A stretch of DNA of 64,000 bases from Stentor roeselii (lineage: Eukaryota; Ciliophora; Heterotrichea; Heterotrichida; Stentoridae). Numbering within the stretch: the first letter of the stretch is position 1; each line of letters begins with the position of its first letter. The stretch spans positions 18,448 through 82,447 of the forward strand of contig RSEH01000219.1 of NCBI GenBank assembly GCA_006503475.1, read 5' to 3'. A model generated the notes under the pieces. That model had not been told where the DNA came from. It did not search any database and saw only the letters and a program-made list of their open reading frames with translations. This document shows positions 12,401-21,395 of the stretch, piece after piece. The position numbers and the translations under genes are program-made.

Positions 12401-15400
12401 TAGAAAAGACAGATATTGACCCAAATGTCACAAATGACTCACAAGGCTCAATAATAGGATCTTATATGTATGTGATAAAAAAATACTTGATGTCAGAATC
12501 AACAGAAGTAAAAAATTTCCATAAACTTAACGCTTTAATCAGAGTGTTTTTCACTTTACTCCAGAATTTAAATCAAAGTGTATTTTCAGCTTATGCTCTG
12601 GAACAGTATCGAAAACATAATCGTGCAGATATTAATACGTTTAGTGGGTTAAGATCATTTATAATACAAATATTATGTAATACAACAAAGAAACTTATGA
12701 TAAATCAAAGTAATCAATTAGAAATACAAACAAATAACATACGGGAGTATAAATGTGTTGATGAATTGACCATATTAATTTCAAAGTCAGGTTATTTATG
12801 TGGGCTTCTGCCTTCCTCTAATTTAAACCAAGAAAAAATCGAAAGATTTAAAATTTGTCAGAAAACTTTAAAAAACCTGAAACCAACAAAAAATCAAGAA
12901 AATTTGATAGACTGGGTTGAAAGAGGTGAAAACTCAAATACAGTTGAATTTGATAACAACCATAGTGAATCTTTAACAGTAGAACTATTAAATCTTTACT
13001 CAAGACAAACACTAATATTTGACAATCTTAATGAAGATTCCGAGTTTATAAAAAAAAGACTAGAAAAAGTTACAGCGACTGATTATGTCGTGACTTTTGA
13101 CAATTTCATGAAAATGAACATTATAATGTCAAGGTGCGTCTCCAACATCCCCGTCATTCTTGACGGGGAGCCAGGCTGTGGCAAGACAAGCCTGCTGAAG
13201 TTCTTAATCGAGCAAGTTTTGCACGAAAGACTGATAATCATACATCTCCACCCTGGAGTTTCAAGGGAATCCATGAATAATGAACTAAAACTTGCCAATA
13301 CTGAGGCAAAAACAACAAAAGACCTGAGATATTGGGTGCTATTTGATAACTTCAATAGAAGTGATTTTGTGACAGATATCGTCGTGTTAATATGTGAGAG
13401 AAAGTCAATATTTAAGCTAAGTCCAAAGCTGGTGTTAATCGGTTCCTACAGTCAATATAACGTTAAAAGTTTAAGATATCACAGAGATGACATACAAGTT
13501 AATAACAATAATACCGTGCATTTGAATAATACAAATAAGGACATACCTGATAAAGCAACTGAATTCATTCTGAAATTTGAAGCTATCACTGGAGAGAACC
13601 TAAAACACTACGTGAGAAGTTTTTTACAACGAAAAAACCTGGAAAATATCCAAATGTTCACCGAGTTAATCTGCATGGCTCATAGTTTTTTACAAGATCG
13701 AGAGACAGTCGGTATGAGAGACATTCATCGTTTTACCTCTCTTTATCAGTGGTTCAAACTTTCAATCCCCCTCAGAAAGAAGTACAAACTCATTACTCCC
13801 ATTAAGGAATACCACAAGAATAAATCCAAACTAAAACAACATAAAAGTCTCAAGTCAATATTTCCTGGAGTTTTATCTTTTTTCCATTGTTATGCGTTGA
13901 GGATCCCTGATAGAGACTCAAGAGAATCATTTAAAAAAGCAGCTTTTTCAGTCTTTCAGCAGTTTGAAGACTCGCTCAGTCAAGAAGTCATTGAATCCCT
14001 GGTCAGACATGAACAGCTTGACTTGGCCAGTCGGATGACTTTGCCAGAAGGAGTGGCTTGGACTGACTCATTGATTGAGAATGTTTTCGCTGTTGTTCCT
14101 TGTATTTTCAGCAAAGTTCCTGTTGTTTTATGTGGAGAACCTGGATGTGGAAAAAGTTTGGCATTGGAAATTGTTGCTTTAAGTTTCAAAGGAATAAAGA
14201 GTAATGATAAGTATTTTAAAACTCTTCCTGAGTTGATGGTTTTTTATTACCAGGGATTATGTCAAGAGATTCAAGAAGTTTTTATTTCAGCTGAAGAGAG
14301 TCAGGGAGAATTTAAGGAAATTTTGTCAGTTGTCTTGTTTGAAGAGATTAACTTGCTTGAGGATGAATCGGGTAAATTAAGCATCTTGAATAGTTTACTT
14401 GAGTATGAGAACCTAAAAGTTGCATTTGTTGCTCTTTCTGTTGAAAGACTTAGTCCTTTATACGAGAATAAGGTTTTATGTTCTGTAAGACTTGAGTTTG
14501 ATTATAAAGAACTGATGAACCAAGCGAAAGATTTTTTCAAACTTTATGTGGAAGATGCAGATCTGGAAAAGTATGAAGAATTTATTTTTTATCTTATTAG
14601 AGGGTATCTTTCCATAAAACAATGGATAAGCCAGCAACAACACCCGGAGTTATTAGGACTTTATGATTTTTACCGTATTATCCAGTATTTTTCTCGAGAA
14701 TTAAAAAATTTGCATATTGTTGATGCCAGAGCATTACTTCAACGAGCAATTATCAAGAACTTTCCTCCTTTCCCCTTTAATATCATCTCAAGTTTCTTTG
14801 AAGAAATCTTCGCTGGTCATCATCAGAGGCTTGGGGTATTGGATTTGTTGGTTGACGATCTTCAGAATATGAAGAGTAGAACTTTGATGGTTATTTGTTC
14901 TCAAAATGTTTCAATGTATTTTAGGTCAGTAGTACTTGAGCATTATTTCAACAATTATTACTTCATACTTGGGAGCTCATTTGAGAAAGATAGAAATGAT
15001 GATGTGAAAAATATTGCAATTTTGAATGATATTGTTAGATGTGTTGAAGAAGGGGTGCCGATTGTATTGCAAAATTTAGATAATATCTACAGGTCTTTGG
15101 TTAATCTTATTAATGATGACTTTCTTGTTCGGGATAAAATAAAGAAATGGAATATCAACTTGGGAAGTTCCAATAGGATTTGCTTTGTGCATGAAAACTT
15201 CAAGGCGATAGTGATGCAAGAAAATGATAAGAAGTTACTACAAGCCACGAGCAAATCCTTTTTGCAAAGATTCGAAAAGCATCACATTTTACTTAAAGAT
15301 TTACTTGACCCAGGAGTAATATCAATGACTCATGATATCATCAGTTGGGTAGACGAAATCTTTCAATTAAAAGACACTCCAAACAACATAACCCCAGTCT

Positions 15401-18400
15401 CATCAATACCGATATTCAGCGAAGACTTTATCACCCTTTTCATCGATCAAAAGAAAAGCGAAAGTCCTGAAGTTATCCTCAGCAAATGTAAAAAACTTAT
15501 TCTGAAAAACTCAAGTTCCGACCTGGTCCTCCTCATTAAACTCAACTCAATGTCTCAAGATGAAAAGAAAAAGATAGAAAATGATTGGAAAATTTATAAT
15601 TCTATTGATTTCAGGGAATATCTAAAGAAACTTTTTAGCTCTGAGAAATATGAAAGGGAAGAAAAGCGATGCAAGTTAATTTTTTCAACGTTTGACTGCT
15701 TTGGGGTCGAGATCTTGAAAAGTCAATTCAAAAGTCTTATTCAATTTGAGTACTGCAGAGATTTTCAATCTGAGGATCAGCTAAAAATGAGTTATCATCG
15801 ATATTTAGCTGATATTACAAGAAAACTGTTTTTATTTGAAATAGATTATGAAGAGGATGAAAAACATCTGAGGTTTGTGGTCAATGTTTTGGATTCAACT
15901 CAAGGCGGATGTAAAAATGTTTGCATTATTTTGAGGATGAAAAGGAGCCAAAGTTTGAGAAAACCTGTGATGAGTTTTAAAGGATGGAAATATAGAATGT
16001 TTGAATCGCTATCGTGTAATAATCTGAATTTCATCAATGAAATAGTTGATTCTGACCTCGTGAATATCATTCAATCCCTAAAAATTCTTACCTCCGAAAA
16101 ATTCAAAGAATTGATTCAAAAGTCCTTTGATATGATCTCATTTAATTCAAGTCTTCACAGTTCAGAGTACCTAAGAAATCTTAAGAGTCTTTTAATCAAG
16201 CATTTTTGTGAAACAAGTGACATGAAGGAAATTTTTGAAACCCTATTCATTCAAAATATCCAGACTTCAGAGGAAAATCTAAATGAAAAGTGGATTTTTC
16301 AGCTTTTTACTCAAGAAGGGCTAAAAAATTCTTCGAAATCCTTGAATGAAATGCTTATTTATTATATAAATGAAGTCTTATTAATAGAAACTATCAGTAT
16401 TTTAAAGACCTGCAGTTTCAAATCAGGTTTGAATTCATTTTTAACTTGCAAGGCTCATGATTCAAGATTTTCAATTTGGAAAGAAATCTTCTTAAATCTG
16501 GAATGTTGCAATATTGAAGTTGAACTAAAAGAAAATAGGTATTCTTTGGATTACTTAACAGAACTTAACCTTCCTTTCATTTATGAAGACTACAAAGTGC
16601 TTAAGGTTAAATATTTAGAGTTGGTGAATGATGAAGTTTCACAAAAAAACCTCGGACCTGAACTTGAAAGATTTCTTCTCCAGAAGTCTTTATGGAAGGA
16701 AAAATCTTATCTTTTCAACAAAGACAAAAAAATCATGAACGACTTGTTAATGGATTTCATTGAAATTTTCTTAATCGAGCAAAATGTGCAGAAGAGACTT
16801 TCCCATCAAGTAAGTAAAATATTCAAATCACAGCTGATTGATTTTAAAACTGATGAAATCCTGAAAGAATTTTTCTTGAATCAGTCGAAAATAATTAGTA
16901 TCAACGAAATTCTAGTCATATTTTACAAGTACTCGAAAGTAAAAGATTTTGACCTGATCTTTGAAACACTTCCTGACTGGCCGAATGGTTCATCTGATGA
17001 GTTAATCTCCATCTTTGAAAGAATTATTGAAGTCATTTCACCATACGACGAAGACTTTTTGAATTTAAATGACATGAAAATCTACTCAAAAGACCTAAAA
17101 ACATTTAAAAGACAATTAAAATCATTTTCAAGACCCAAAAACTACAAAAAGCTTTTTTTTCTCTCAAAATTATGCAAGCTCAGTAATAAATCCTTGATTC
17201 TCAAAATCTGTCTTGAATGGTTTGGTAGAAGTTACGATCATTTATTTTCAACTGAAATTTCTTCAGGTATCATCGCAAGTTCTCTTTATAAAAAAAACCG
17301 AAAATTCTGGGTGTTTTACTTAACCCAAGTCATAAAAAAAAACATTGAAATGATTCCAACTATTGCAGAAGAAGTCAGGTCATACGATGCATGGAAGTAC
17401 TCAGGACCATTGATCGAAACTGTCCTTAAATGCACTGGTTTGAAAAAAACGCTTAAATATATTGAAAATAATAAAGCAAACTTAGAAACTCTTAAAATTT
17501 TATTTGAAACTGAAAACAGAAATTTACAATATTTGAAAAATTTCATGAAGAGTTTGGAACTTAGAGATAAGTTTTGCATTATGATTGCTGATAAGGTAAA
17601 AATACTTGATTTTCAGGTTAGTTTTGAGAATTTTTCTAGAAATTGTGAAAATTACATGCAGGGATTTGAAATTTTGAATGAAAGTAATGAAAATTTGATT
17701 TTAGTAGTTTTTAGTGCAAGAATTAGATTTTATTTGGACCAGTTCATTCGTTTCTGTGGCACTGATAAGAATTTATTGAAGGATAATGAAGAGTTTTTTA
17801 TGAATGAAATGAAAAAAGTCTTGTCTGCACGAAGAACATTGATATATGAACTGTATTGCTTAAAAGTCTTGAAAACTTCAGAAAGTGCTTCGATTTTAGG
17901 TCTGGAAAAACTCTGTTCAACAATCAAGGATGACTGGAAAGTTGATATCCTTAACTATTCAAATTTCAGTAATATTTATGCCTCGAACTTAGAATTAAAC
18001 GAACCTAATTTAAAATACTTCTTAGGCCAGAGTAATTATTCTGAAAAAGATTTTTCTCTCATTCAAAGATTTTTCAGGTGTTCCTCAGTTCCAACCTGGA
18101 AAACTCTAGTCGAAAACTTCAGCCACTTAATAAACAAAGAAAAATACAAAGTTCTTGATTATTTTATCACCAACTTCAAAGAACTCTCGAATCTCGGTCA
18201 TTTCTTCAACATTTTAAACTTTGCAAGAAAAATGATTGAAGAATGTTCTTTTAAGTACTCAAGAGCTGAAGCTAAAATGATAACAATTGAAGAGTTTTTG
18301 CAAACCAGGCCACATTTAAAGGAAATTTTCAGGGAATTCAAAGAATCTTGGGAAAAAATAAGTCTAGAGAATTATGGAGAAATAGTTTTCAAAGACCTGA

Positions 18401-19446
18401 AGATTACTGATCCAATTGGGTACTTTTTAGTTGAAACTGAATGTAATAGTCTCGGGGTTCAATTAGCGAATTGTTTGAAATACCTGGGAATGATTCAAAA
18501 TCGTTTTTTATTATTGAATAAGTTTGTTGATGGTAAAGCTTCAAAGATTCTGACTCTTGAAAAAAGCGAGATTTTTTACATTAGCTCTAAAAATTTAATG
18601 AAAATTGTTACAAGCTGCTCGAATAATTGTCTTGACTACGGAAAGGGCTGGGAAGTTGCATATGACTGGCAAAGGATAAATTTTTATATCAAAAAGTTCA
18701 TCAGAAAGTCAAAGTTTCTTGACATAGAAAACATCAGCACCGTTCAATACCAGTTCGAACTCCTTCATCCAAGAAGTAAACACTCAAGGATCATCAGTGA
18801 AATAAGGCAAAGACTAGACCAAGAAACCCTGACTGAAATGGAACTGGAATTCATTAATATTCAGATGTCTTCAAAATCATCTGGAAATGAAAAAATCATT
18901 TCACAATCATGGAAAACGGTTCACGGACTACTTGAAAAAACACTTCCAAGAGTTAGACACTGTCATTCAACTCATTGTTATTTAATTAAATTCATTTCTG
19001 GGTTCGATGAAAAACTTGCAGATGAATTCAGAAGTTTTTTTTGCTTCAACAAAATTTATGTCTCGAAGTTTATTCATCTTTACGAATATGCTGAAATCCA
19101 AGTTTTTCATTTAATGTCAGGGTTGATTGATGATCATTATAAGTTGAAATTCGAGAGTTTTAATGATGATGAAGATTTTTTGAGGTACTCTTGGAACCTA
19201 TTTAAGAAAGGTGATATAAAATTTGCACAAAAGGTTTTAAGTGAATGTAAAAATGTTTTGAAACGTGTTGTTGTTAGAGTTCTTCTGGCAGACCCTATCC
19301 CGGATTTTTCGCTTGAAGAGATATACAAAGGAGAGGATTATTTTGGCTCTTTCTGCAGAGACCTTATTCAAGAAGGAGCTTTTAGACTTCCAAGGGTGTA
19401 TAATTTACAAAATGCGATTCAGCAAGTGCTCAAACTTCATTTTTAA
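6415..19446 (+). CDS. Giant RNF213/mysterin-like AAA protein lacking RING and RZ fingers
   Basis: This is a single-exon protein of 4343 residues. Walker A motifs are GEPGCGKT at 2251-2258 and GEPGCGKS at 2574-2581, and a divergent P-loop YPGLGKST sits near 1853. The second nucleotide site has a matching Walker B (VVLFEE, 2639-2644); the first has VLFDN (2308-2312), with Asn where the catalytic Glu is expected. This order (long N-terminal arm, tandem dynein-like AAA units, helical shell, C-terminal domain) fits RNF213. The last ~700 residues match the C-terminal domain of the neighbour at 2-2581, but the stretch that carries the RZ finger there has no CxxC pairs here, and I find no RING anywhere. 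It is probably an AAA scaffold or motor without its own ligase fingers. Start ATG 6415 follows an in-frame stop (TAA). Confidence 0.8.
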   Translation: MSDPDQTSERSEPLRKRSTSWSEDRVQMITSCKRAAERYNADFQDGLSWQSVFFYAFLGDYPEICQKKVEFVKDSRVFEGIGQIFKVVLSLSAFKYVESLTDQEMAIDFLVDMGKGKFFIHKKTEKCLVVYSEMTCSLGLIGVVVVEDRDDFGFELKVFVECGWSGSDSGFEMDLEKFCCERRKIVKFEDIQFESDVITFEDRKYYPGIIKGWRTSGRAQEFQSNDSNQALKYLKNENTGMELRTCKGNELVNQLDIDINNFKEKFMQNCEKYRKSTERDTRDLKSFRNLFIEWHQKELSGRKSEVDIYEGFGAIWRIKIDLEILKTLQALNEDQFLLYLKEFIKFSQGFIIQDPELFYRLNEKSNDDLIFSMLTIKGSSLKSVLAAIYIDYDASIKFYHTIKFAYFCDASDIEEKIKVLRKNHFHKSINNIFGRQGLKSLLFIERNLRLIPTFDLNAPIKERKSKKVHLLYLNIKNQDIFMKNKKIVMKDRIQKLLFFSKNELYVNNQGQRVYILKREYDILENSEYYMQMNWNSDTRNHQFIEKFKKKRKLENNSSSEFLFDVEFVQSEQENKVEVPGKAISDKFEQLFYYMLAIKTEEEIEDLLKSFLSLTEKEETTEAELKYYQEEIVNFVDKKIENNLEKDYQKTFNQLCVLSVVTIYPFDCKLSESSIIKLVFSIKECSGQHLVYFRSKTHFDQAIIGLVKTFIQYEQTSGEFAQLFDTFEDYNYLRSALKTYVKLHHHKGLEIKLDTLKCFLSYCKLFTRKQTEGFVRFLFGYIKNPVIKSSLIPETVFILQLADERQEFINSSLKDFKPQLKDLAKILKIIEKKNIVNEFSESVEFRNLIQEFLEDQSLFNQSNLPEMKKILRFIIKNSKILKIDLIVQIEKLFINSAFCESVDLFYLFSEERAEVFKKWVDQKPSSAIDIQFLEKIDKVIARAPEENQFDISMSVISKIEKSKLFKMMPCVENCSSNVLKGSFKSIFTSKLLNQGNHKTTLLDLISLSEKYKECSLFQDLLIEAKNLFRPSEDELIEHILKNPSRSSFLFIFIHGGYFRLYPELFSGLSNCLKSFRNQLKLKTLDFSTFAAIQNHSKSESMAFEDYLRTVFPNSKKRRKLFRVFNELEEKITEINKFCKFMKKIVFKSTSENPELVKKVQTFESFLFKCSSISVGDLKLPAELQGLYQLFVEISVPMTSKLFISLMKEISPFYKGNYEELLRKSLERFKEFGRFMNKIFSCSSLTIDSLIRAFYYIPDEVTLKKESNILTKYLPESSSKKLRRIERNFLETFKMIIDFSKVQTLIVSIEACYKILGFLSNPLKKYKNLNQMIFTSETMFLLVTLSNEGINRLTTENIEAVNIFFTVVSENHFIIRLARSITANFLAFWEEHAINSKYQEISTEIIRKFINVCAFFKNLPNVPENLKDYCDKVINLMNSNQFSTIIEDILECRPCSTLLKDWIRFDNNFDLLDIFVIKKICMESKLSIRRIGGKFEVQLIFTIDEDKLSDIIDLKLIKRLRDKALVYSYSSNLKYQELFEEELSEIFKSFLDFADKICDFIKIIKKLNKTLFRNKLKSQYQFYFKNKSCERLKIKLLKLMNLLKNEWTPSLREIKEKYYNINFLTSENILQVDEFIFDQNHENLIEILPLLNYMQIEIPEIKKENINPPDSMKERLKYIAKFLEDLKYQPKEFRFSSDHIEKKVNLTPGSILVANTEVIYAGILTIYSIYSTILPRDDIVFFCHRTSKWKKIKSFLFRSLLNYRQEIFSLIKPENLCLKYQNKILELLKRNYDHENQRLYLAIVTNDQTCFLVSELKMLLFKIVRIHSYNILKDQQIKKMVQDACPRIEIVRSTYPGLGKSTYITELGIKEGKKIYDIQITGALEEVNEIIQKYIHIPKSIIKFSINKLPAPQFINELIFKLAIFPSFGFANSIYRLHESSNVVYELGYHKNDNFSEVEMFKYIKCVQIPEFDIKNIKLYPEINYVCRSLIALTNLSIEKTDIDPNVTNDSQGSIIGSYMYVIKKYLMSESTEVKNFHKLNALIRVFFTLLQNLNQSVFSAYALEQYRKHNRADINTFSGLRSFIIQILCNTTKKLMINQSNQLEIQTNNIREYKCVDELTILISKSGYLCGLLPSSNLNQEKIERFKICQKTLKNLKPTKNQENLIDWVERGENSNTVEFDNNHSESLTVELLNLYSRQTLIFDNLNEDSEFIKKRLEKVTATDYVVTFDNFMKMNIIMSRCVSNIPVILDGEPGCGKTSLLKFLIEQVLHERLIIIHLHPGVSRESMNNELKLANTEAKTTKDLRYWVLFDNFNRSDFVTDIVVLICERKSIFKLSPKLVLIGSYSQYNVKSLRYHRDDIQVNNNNTVHLNNTNKDIPDKATEFILKFEAITGENLKHYVRSFLQRKNLENIQMFTELICMAHSFLQDRETVGMRDIHRFTSLYQWFKLSIPLRKKYKLITPIKEYHKNKSKLKQHKSLKSIFPGVLSFFHCYALRIPDRDSRESFKKAAFSVFQQFEDSLSQEVIESLVRHEQLDLASRMTLPEGVAWTDSLIENVFAVVPCIFSKVPVVLCGEPGCGKSLALEIVALSFKGIKSNDKYFKTLPELMVFYYQGLCQEIQEVFISAEESQGEFKEILSVVLFEEINLLEDESGKLSILNSLLEYENLKVAFVALSVERLSPLYENKVLCSVRLEFDYKELMNQAKDFFKLYVEDADLEKYEEFIFYLIRGYLSIKQWISQQQHPELLGLYDFYRIIQYFSRELKNLHIVDARALLQRAIIKNFPPFPFNIISSFFEEIFAGHHQRLGVLDLLVDDLQNMKSRTLMVICSQNVSMYFRSVVLEHYFNNYYFILGSSFEKDRNDDVKNIAILNDIVRCVEEGVPIVLQNLDNIYRSLVNLINDDFLVRDKIKKWNINLGSSNRICFVHENFKAIVMQENDKKLLQATSKSFLQRFEKHHILLKDLLDPGVISMTHDIISWVDEIFQLKDTPNNITPVSSIPIFSEDFITLFIDQKKSESPEVILSKCKKLILKNSSSDLVLLIKLNSMSQDEKKKIENDWKIYNSIDFREYLKKLFSSEKYEREEKRCKLIFSTFDCFGVEILKSQFKSLIQFEYCRDFQSEDQLKMSYHRYLADITRKLFLFEIDYEEDEKHLRFVVNVLDSTQGGCKNVCIILRMKRSQSLRKPVMSFKGWKYRMFESLSCNNLNFINEIVDSDLVNIIQSLKILTSEKFKELIQKSFDMISFNSSLHSSEYLRNLKSLLIKHFCETSDMKEIFETLFIQNIQTSEENLNEKWIFQLFTQEGLKNSSKSLNEMLIYYINEVLLIETISILKTCSFKSGLNSFLTCKAHDSRFSIWKEIFLNLECCNIEVELKENRYSLDYLTELNLPFIYEDYKVLKVKYLELVNDEVSQKNLGPELERFLLQKSLWKEKSYLFNKDKKIMNDLLMDFIEIFLIEQNVQKRLSHQVSKIFKSQLIDFKTDEILKEFFLNQSKIISINEILVIFYKYSKVKDFDLIFETLPDWPNGSSDELISIFERIIEVISPYDEDFLNLNDMKIYSKDLKTFKRQLKSFSRPKNYKKLFFLSKLCKLSNKSLILKICLEWFGRSYDHLFSTEISSGIIASSLYKKNRKFWVFYLTQVIKKNIEMIPTIAEEVRSYDAWKYSGPLIETVLKCTGLKKTLKYIENNKANLETLKILFETENRNLQYLKNFMKSLELRDKFCIMIADKVKILDFQVSFENFSRNCENYMQGFEILNESNENLILVVFSARIRFYLDQFIRFCGTDKNLLKDNEEFFMNEMKKVLSARRTLIYELYCLKVLKTSESASILGLEKLCSTIKDDWKVDILNYSNFSNIYASNLELNEPNLKYFLGQSNYSEKDFSLIQRFFRCSSVPTWKTLVENFSHLINKEKYKVLDYFITNFKELSNLGHFFNILNFARKMIEECSFKYSRAEAKMITIEEFLQTRPHLKEIFREFKESWEKISLENYGEIVFKDLKITDPIGYFLVETECNSLGVQLANCLKYLGMIQNRFLLLNKFVDGKASKILTLEKSEIFYISSKNLMKIVTSCSNNCLDYGKGWEVAYDWQRINFYIKKFIRKSKFLDIENISTVQYQFELLHPRSKHSRIISEIRQRLDQETLTEMELEFINIQMSSKSSGNEKIISQSWKTVHGLLEKTLPRVRHCHSTHCYLIKFISGFDEKLADEFRSFFCFNKIYVSKFIHLYEYAEIQVFHLMSGLIDDHYKLKFESFNDDEDFLRYSWNLFKKGDIKFAQKVLSECKNVLKRVVVRVLLADPIPDFSLEEIYKGEDYFGSFCRDLIQEGAFRLPRVYNLQNAIQQVLKLHF

Positions 19447-20272
19447 TTCTGTGCTATCAGTTTTTTATGAATTTAAAGAGTGCCTTAGAGGACTATTATT
19501 AAGTAAGTTTTTTATAATTAGTTATGATTAATAAAAAAGCGAACTGTTAATATTATCAGAATTTAGATTAGAGAATTATTATTCATTGTGTTTGAATAGT
19601 GTACAGTTTATAATTCGTAAAATTTTATAGATCTTTAGGAAGTTATTATTTAATGAATGATGGAATGATTTTCTTTTTAAGCATTCAAACAGGCTTGTTG
19701 TTAAAAATTTTAAATTTAATGTCGGCTATAGACGAAAAAAAAATCATATTTAAGTATGTAATCGAACTATATAAAATTGTAATTCGGGTCAAAAAAACAG
19801 AAAGGCTTATATATCTTTTTAAATAATAGAAGACTTTATATAATTAATTAAGTTCAGATGAATCTAATTTAATAAGAATCATCTGGTTTATAAACGAGAA
19901 TTAAAATTGTATTAATTAAGTTTTCATGGACATAAATAAATTATTTAGAAAGTAAATTTATTAATCATTAAATAATCCAGGAGAAAAGAGAAATATAATA
20001 AAGGTGAATTATTATTTAAATATTAATGAATCACTTACCTTTGCACGAGTCTATTTATATTAGACAAATAAAATTTAACTTTTCTTAGGGATTACCGATA
20101 ATTTGTTATTTTATGCTTGCTAATATTATCCTTATTCAAGTGAGTTAAAATAATTCATAACTCATCATAAAAGCTACAAATTGAATAAAATTTCCTAAAA
20201 ATGCACAATGTACAAGAAAATCTTTAAATCAATAAAAAAACCAGATTACCAAAAATCTATATTAAATCCTAT
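19447..20272. other. Convergent AT-rich intergenic region
   Basis: This 0.8-kb spacer lies between the RNF213-like stop and the decayed 3' end of the B-box gene. No coding or RNA signal is seen. Confidence 0.4.
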
Positions 20273-20670
20273 CTAATTCCTCCACTTTTCATTAAAACAT
20301 TCAGGGTACTTTTTTTTCCATTCAATAGATTCAGAACTTGCATCTCCTTGACTACTTTCTCTGACTCGAGATTCCAAGTTCCAGACGTCCACTACTACCT
20401 CTTACAACAACCTATATGTGCTTAACGACCTGAATAAGCCAAACCAACTAGTTGAAAATCACAGACTATGTAAATATTACTCCCTTCTAAATGATACAGT
20501 CTGACTAAATTTAACAGTCTTCTTAATCTTACCTAAACAGAACATACAAACAAATAGATATTTCCCATCATTGCTTAAAAGTAGCTTTGTTAATCCGTAT
20601 CTTGTCTCTACAAATACCCAGTTTTTGTTGATTTCCAATATTTTATCTTCTAAATTCAAGGCTTGAAAGG
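20273..20670 (-). pseudogene. Decayed WD40-like 3' part of the B-box gene
   Basis: On the minus strand the frame after the B-box ORF continues, one base out of phase, as ...NLEDKILEINKNWVFVETR and LLLSNDGKYLFVC, a WD40-type strand pattern. It then breaks again at TAA and TAG codons before a recognisable DVWNLES ... EWKKKYPEC end (stop at 20273). The same pieces in the same order occur at 48100-48586 on the plus strand. Direct DNA alignment of the two copies needs a one-base deletion near 20675, so the break looks like mutation rather than splicing. It may be a pseudogene or a truncated expressed gene. Confidence 0.5.
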
Positions 20671-21117
20671 CTAAATAGACTCACCCTTTATTTCCCTGAT
20701 TTTTGATTCTATTTCTTCTGCTTCGGGGTAGAAACGAAATTTTAAATCTCGAAATTTCTGGTTTAGTTCAGGAACGAAGGAATTTATAAAAGTTTGATCG
20801 AAAGAAACTTTTTGAAAATCTTTCATTCCTCTGATATTTTTATTTATTCCTTTCAATTTTGAAATCAATACACTAGAAATTTTCCGAATAGCCGAGATCA
20901 TCGACTGGCAATCATCAATAATCCTAGAGGTGGATTGCTTGATTTCTGATCTTATTTTTCTTGCTAAATAAATCTTCGAAGTAATTGTATCGATTTTTTT
21001 GGTTAAGTGATTGTTTTGATGCATGTGCATTCCGAAATGATTAGCACAAAAGAAATGAAGCTCCGGACAATCACTGCACAAATAATCAGCATCATTCACA
21101 CAAATATCACAGTTCAT
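20671..21117 (-). CDS. B-box-like zinc finger/coiled-coil protein, probably truncated by frameshift
   Basis: This is a 148-codon frame. The first ~40 residues hold CDIC, CSDC and a C/H pattern typical of B-box zinc fingers, and a helical stretch follows to about residue 145. The end (REIKGESI then TAG) interrupts similarity to the plus-strand gene at 47418, whose uninterrupted frame continues at this point. Removing 14 nt (20671-20684, GTGAG...TAG) would restore the frame to 20477. However, the paralogue has coding DNA of nearly the same length here, which favours a one-base deletion. Function unknown; B-box/coiled-coil proteins are usually protein-interaction scaffolds. Confidence 0.5.
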   Translation of the reverse strand: MNCDICVNDADYLCSDCPELHFFCANHFGMHMHQNNHLTKKIDTITSKIYLARKIRSEIKQSTSRIIDDCQSMISAIRKISSVLISKLKGINKNIRGMKDFQKVSFDQTFINSFVPELNQKFRDLKFRFYPEAEEIESKIREIKGESI

Positions 21118-21395
21118 ATTTATAGATCCATAAAAAAACCTAAATTTTCATGAAGATATAGCTTTAAAGAAATCATTCCTTATTCTATTATTCTTTTTTA
21201 CTTATAATAACCAAATATTTACGTCTATCTTCAAAATTTTGAATTATTCATTCGATAATTAACTAATTTTTCACTTAACCTCAACTATTTCACATCAATA
21301 ATCTCCAAACTACCAATCTTGAAGTCTTAAAACTCTAGCATCTTCAATCACCTGATGTCATAATTCTAAATTGATATCATTAATAATATTAACTA

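Noticed and set aside
20671-20684. 14-nt GTGAG...TAG segment as an intron
   Set aside because: It would restore the frame, but the related gene at 47418 has coding DNA of nearly equal length here; a one-base deletion explains the break better.
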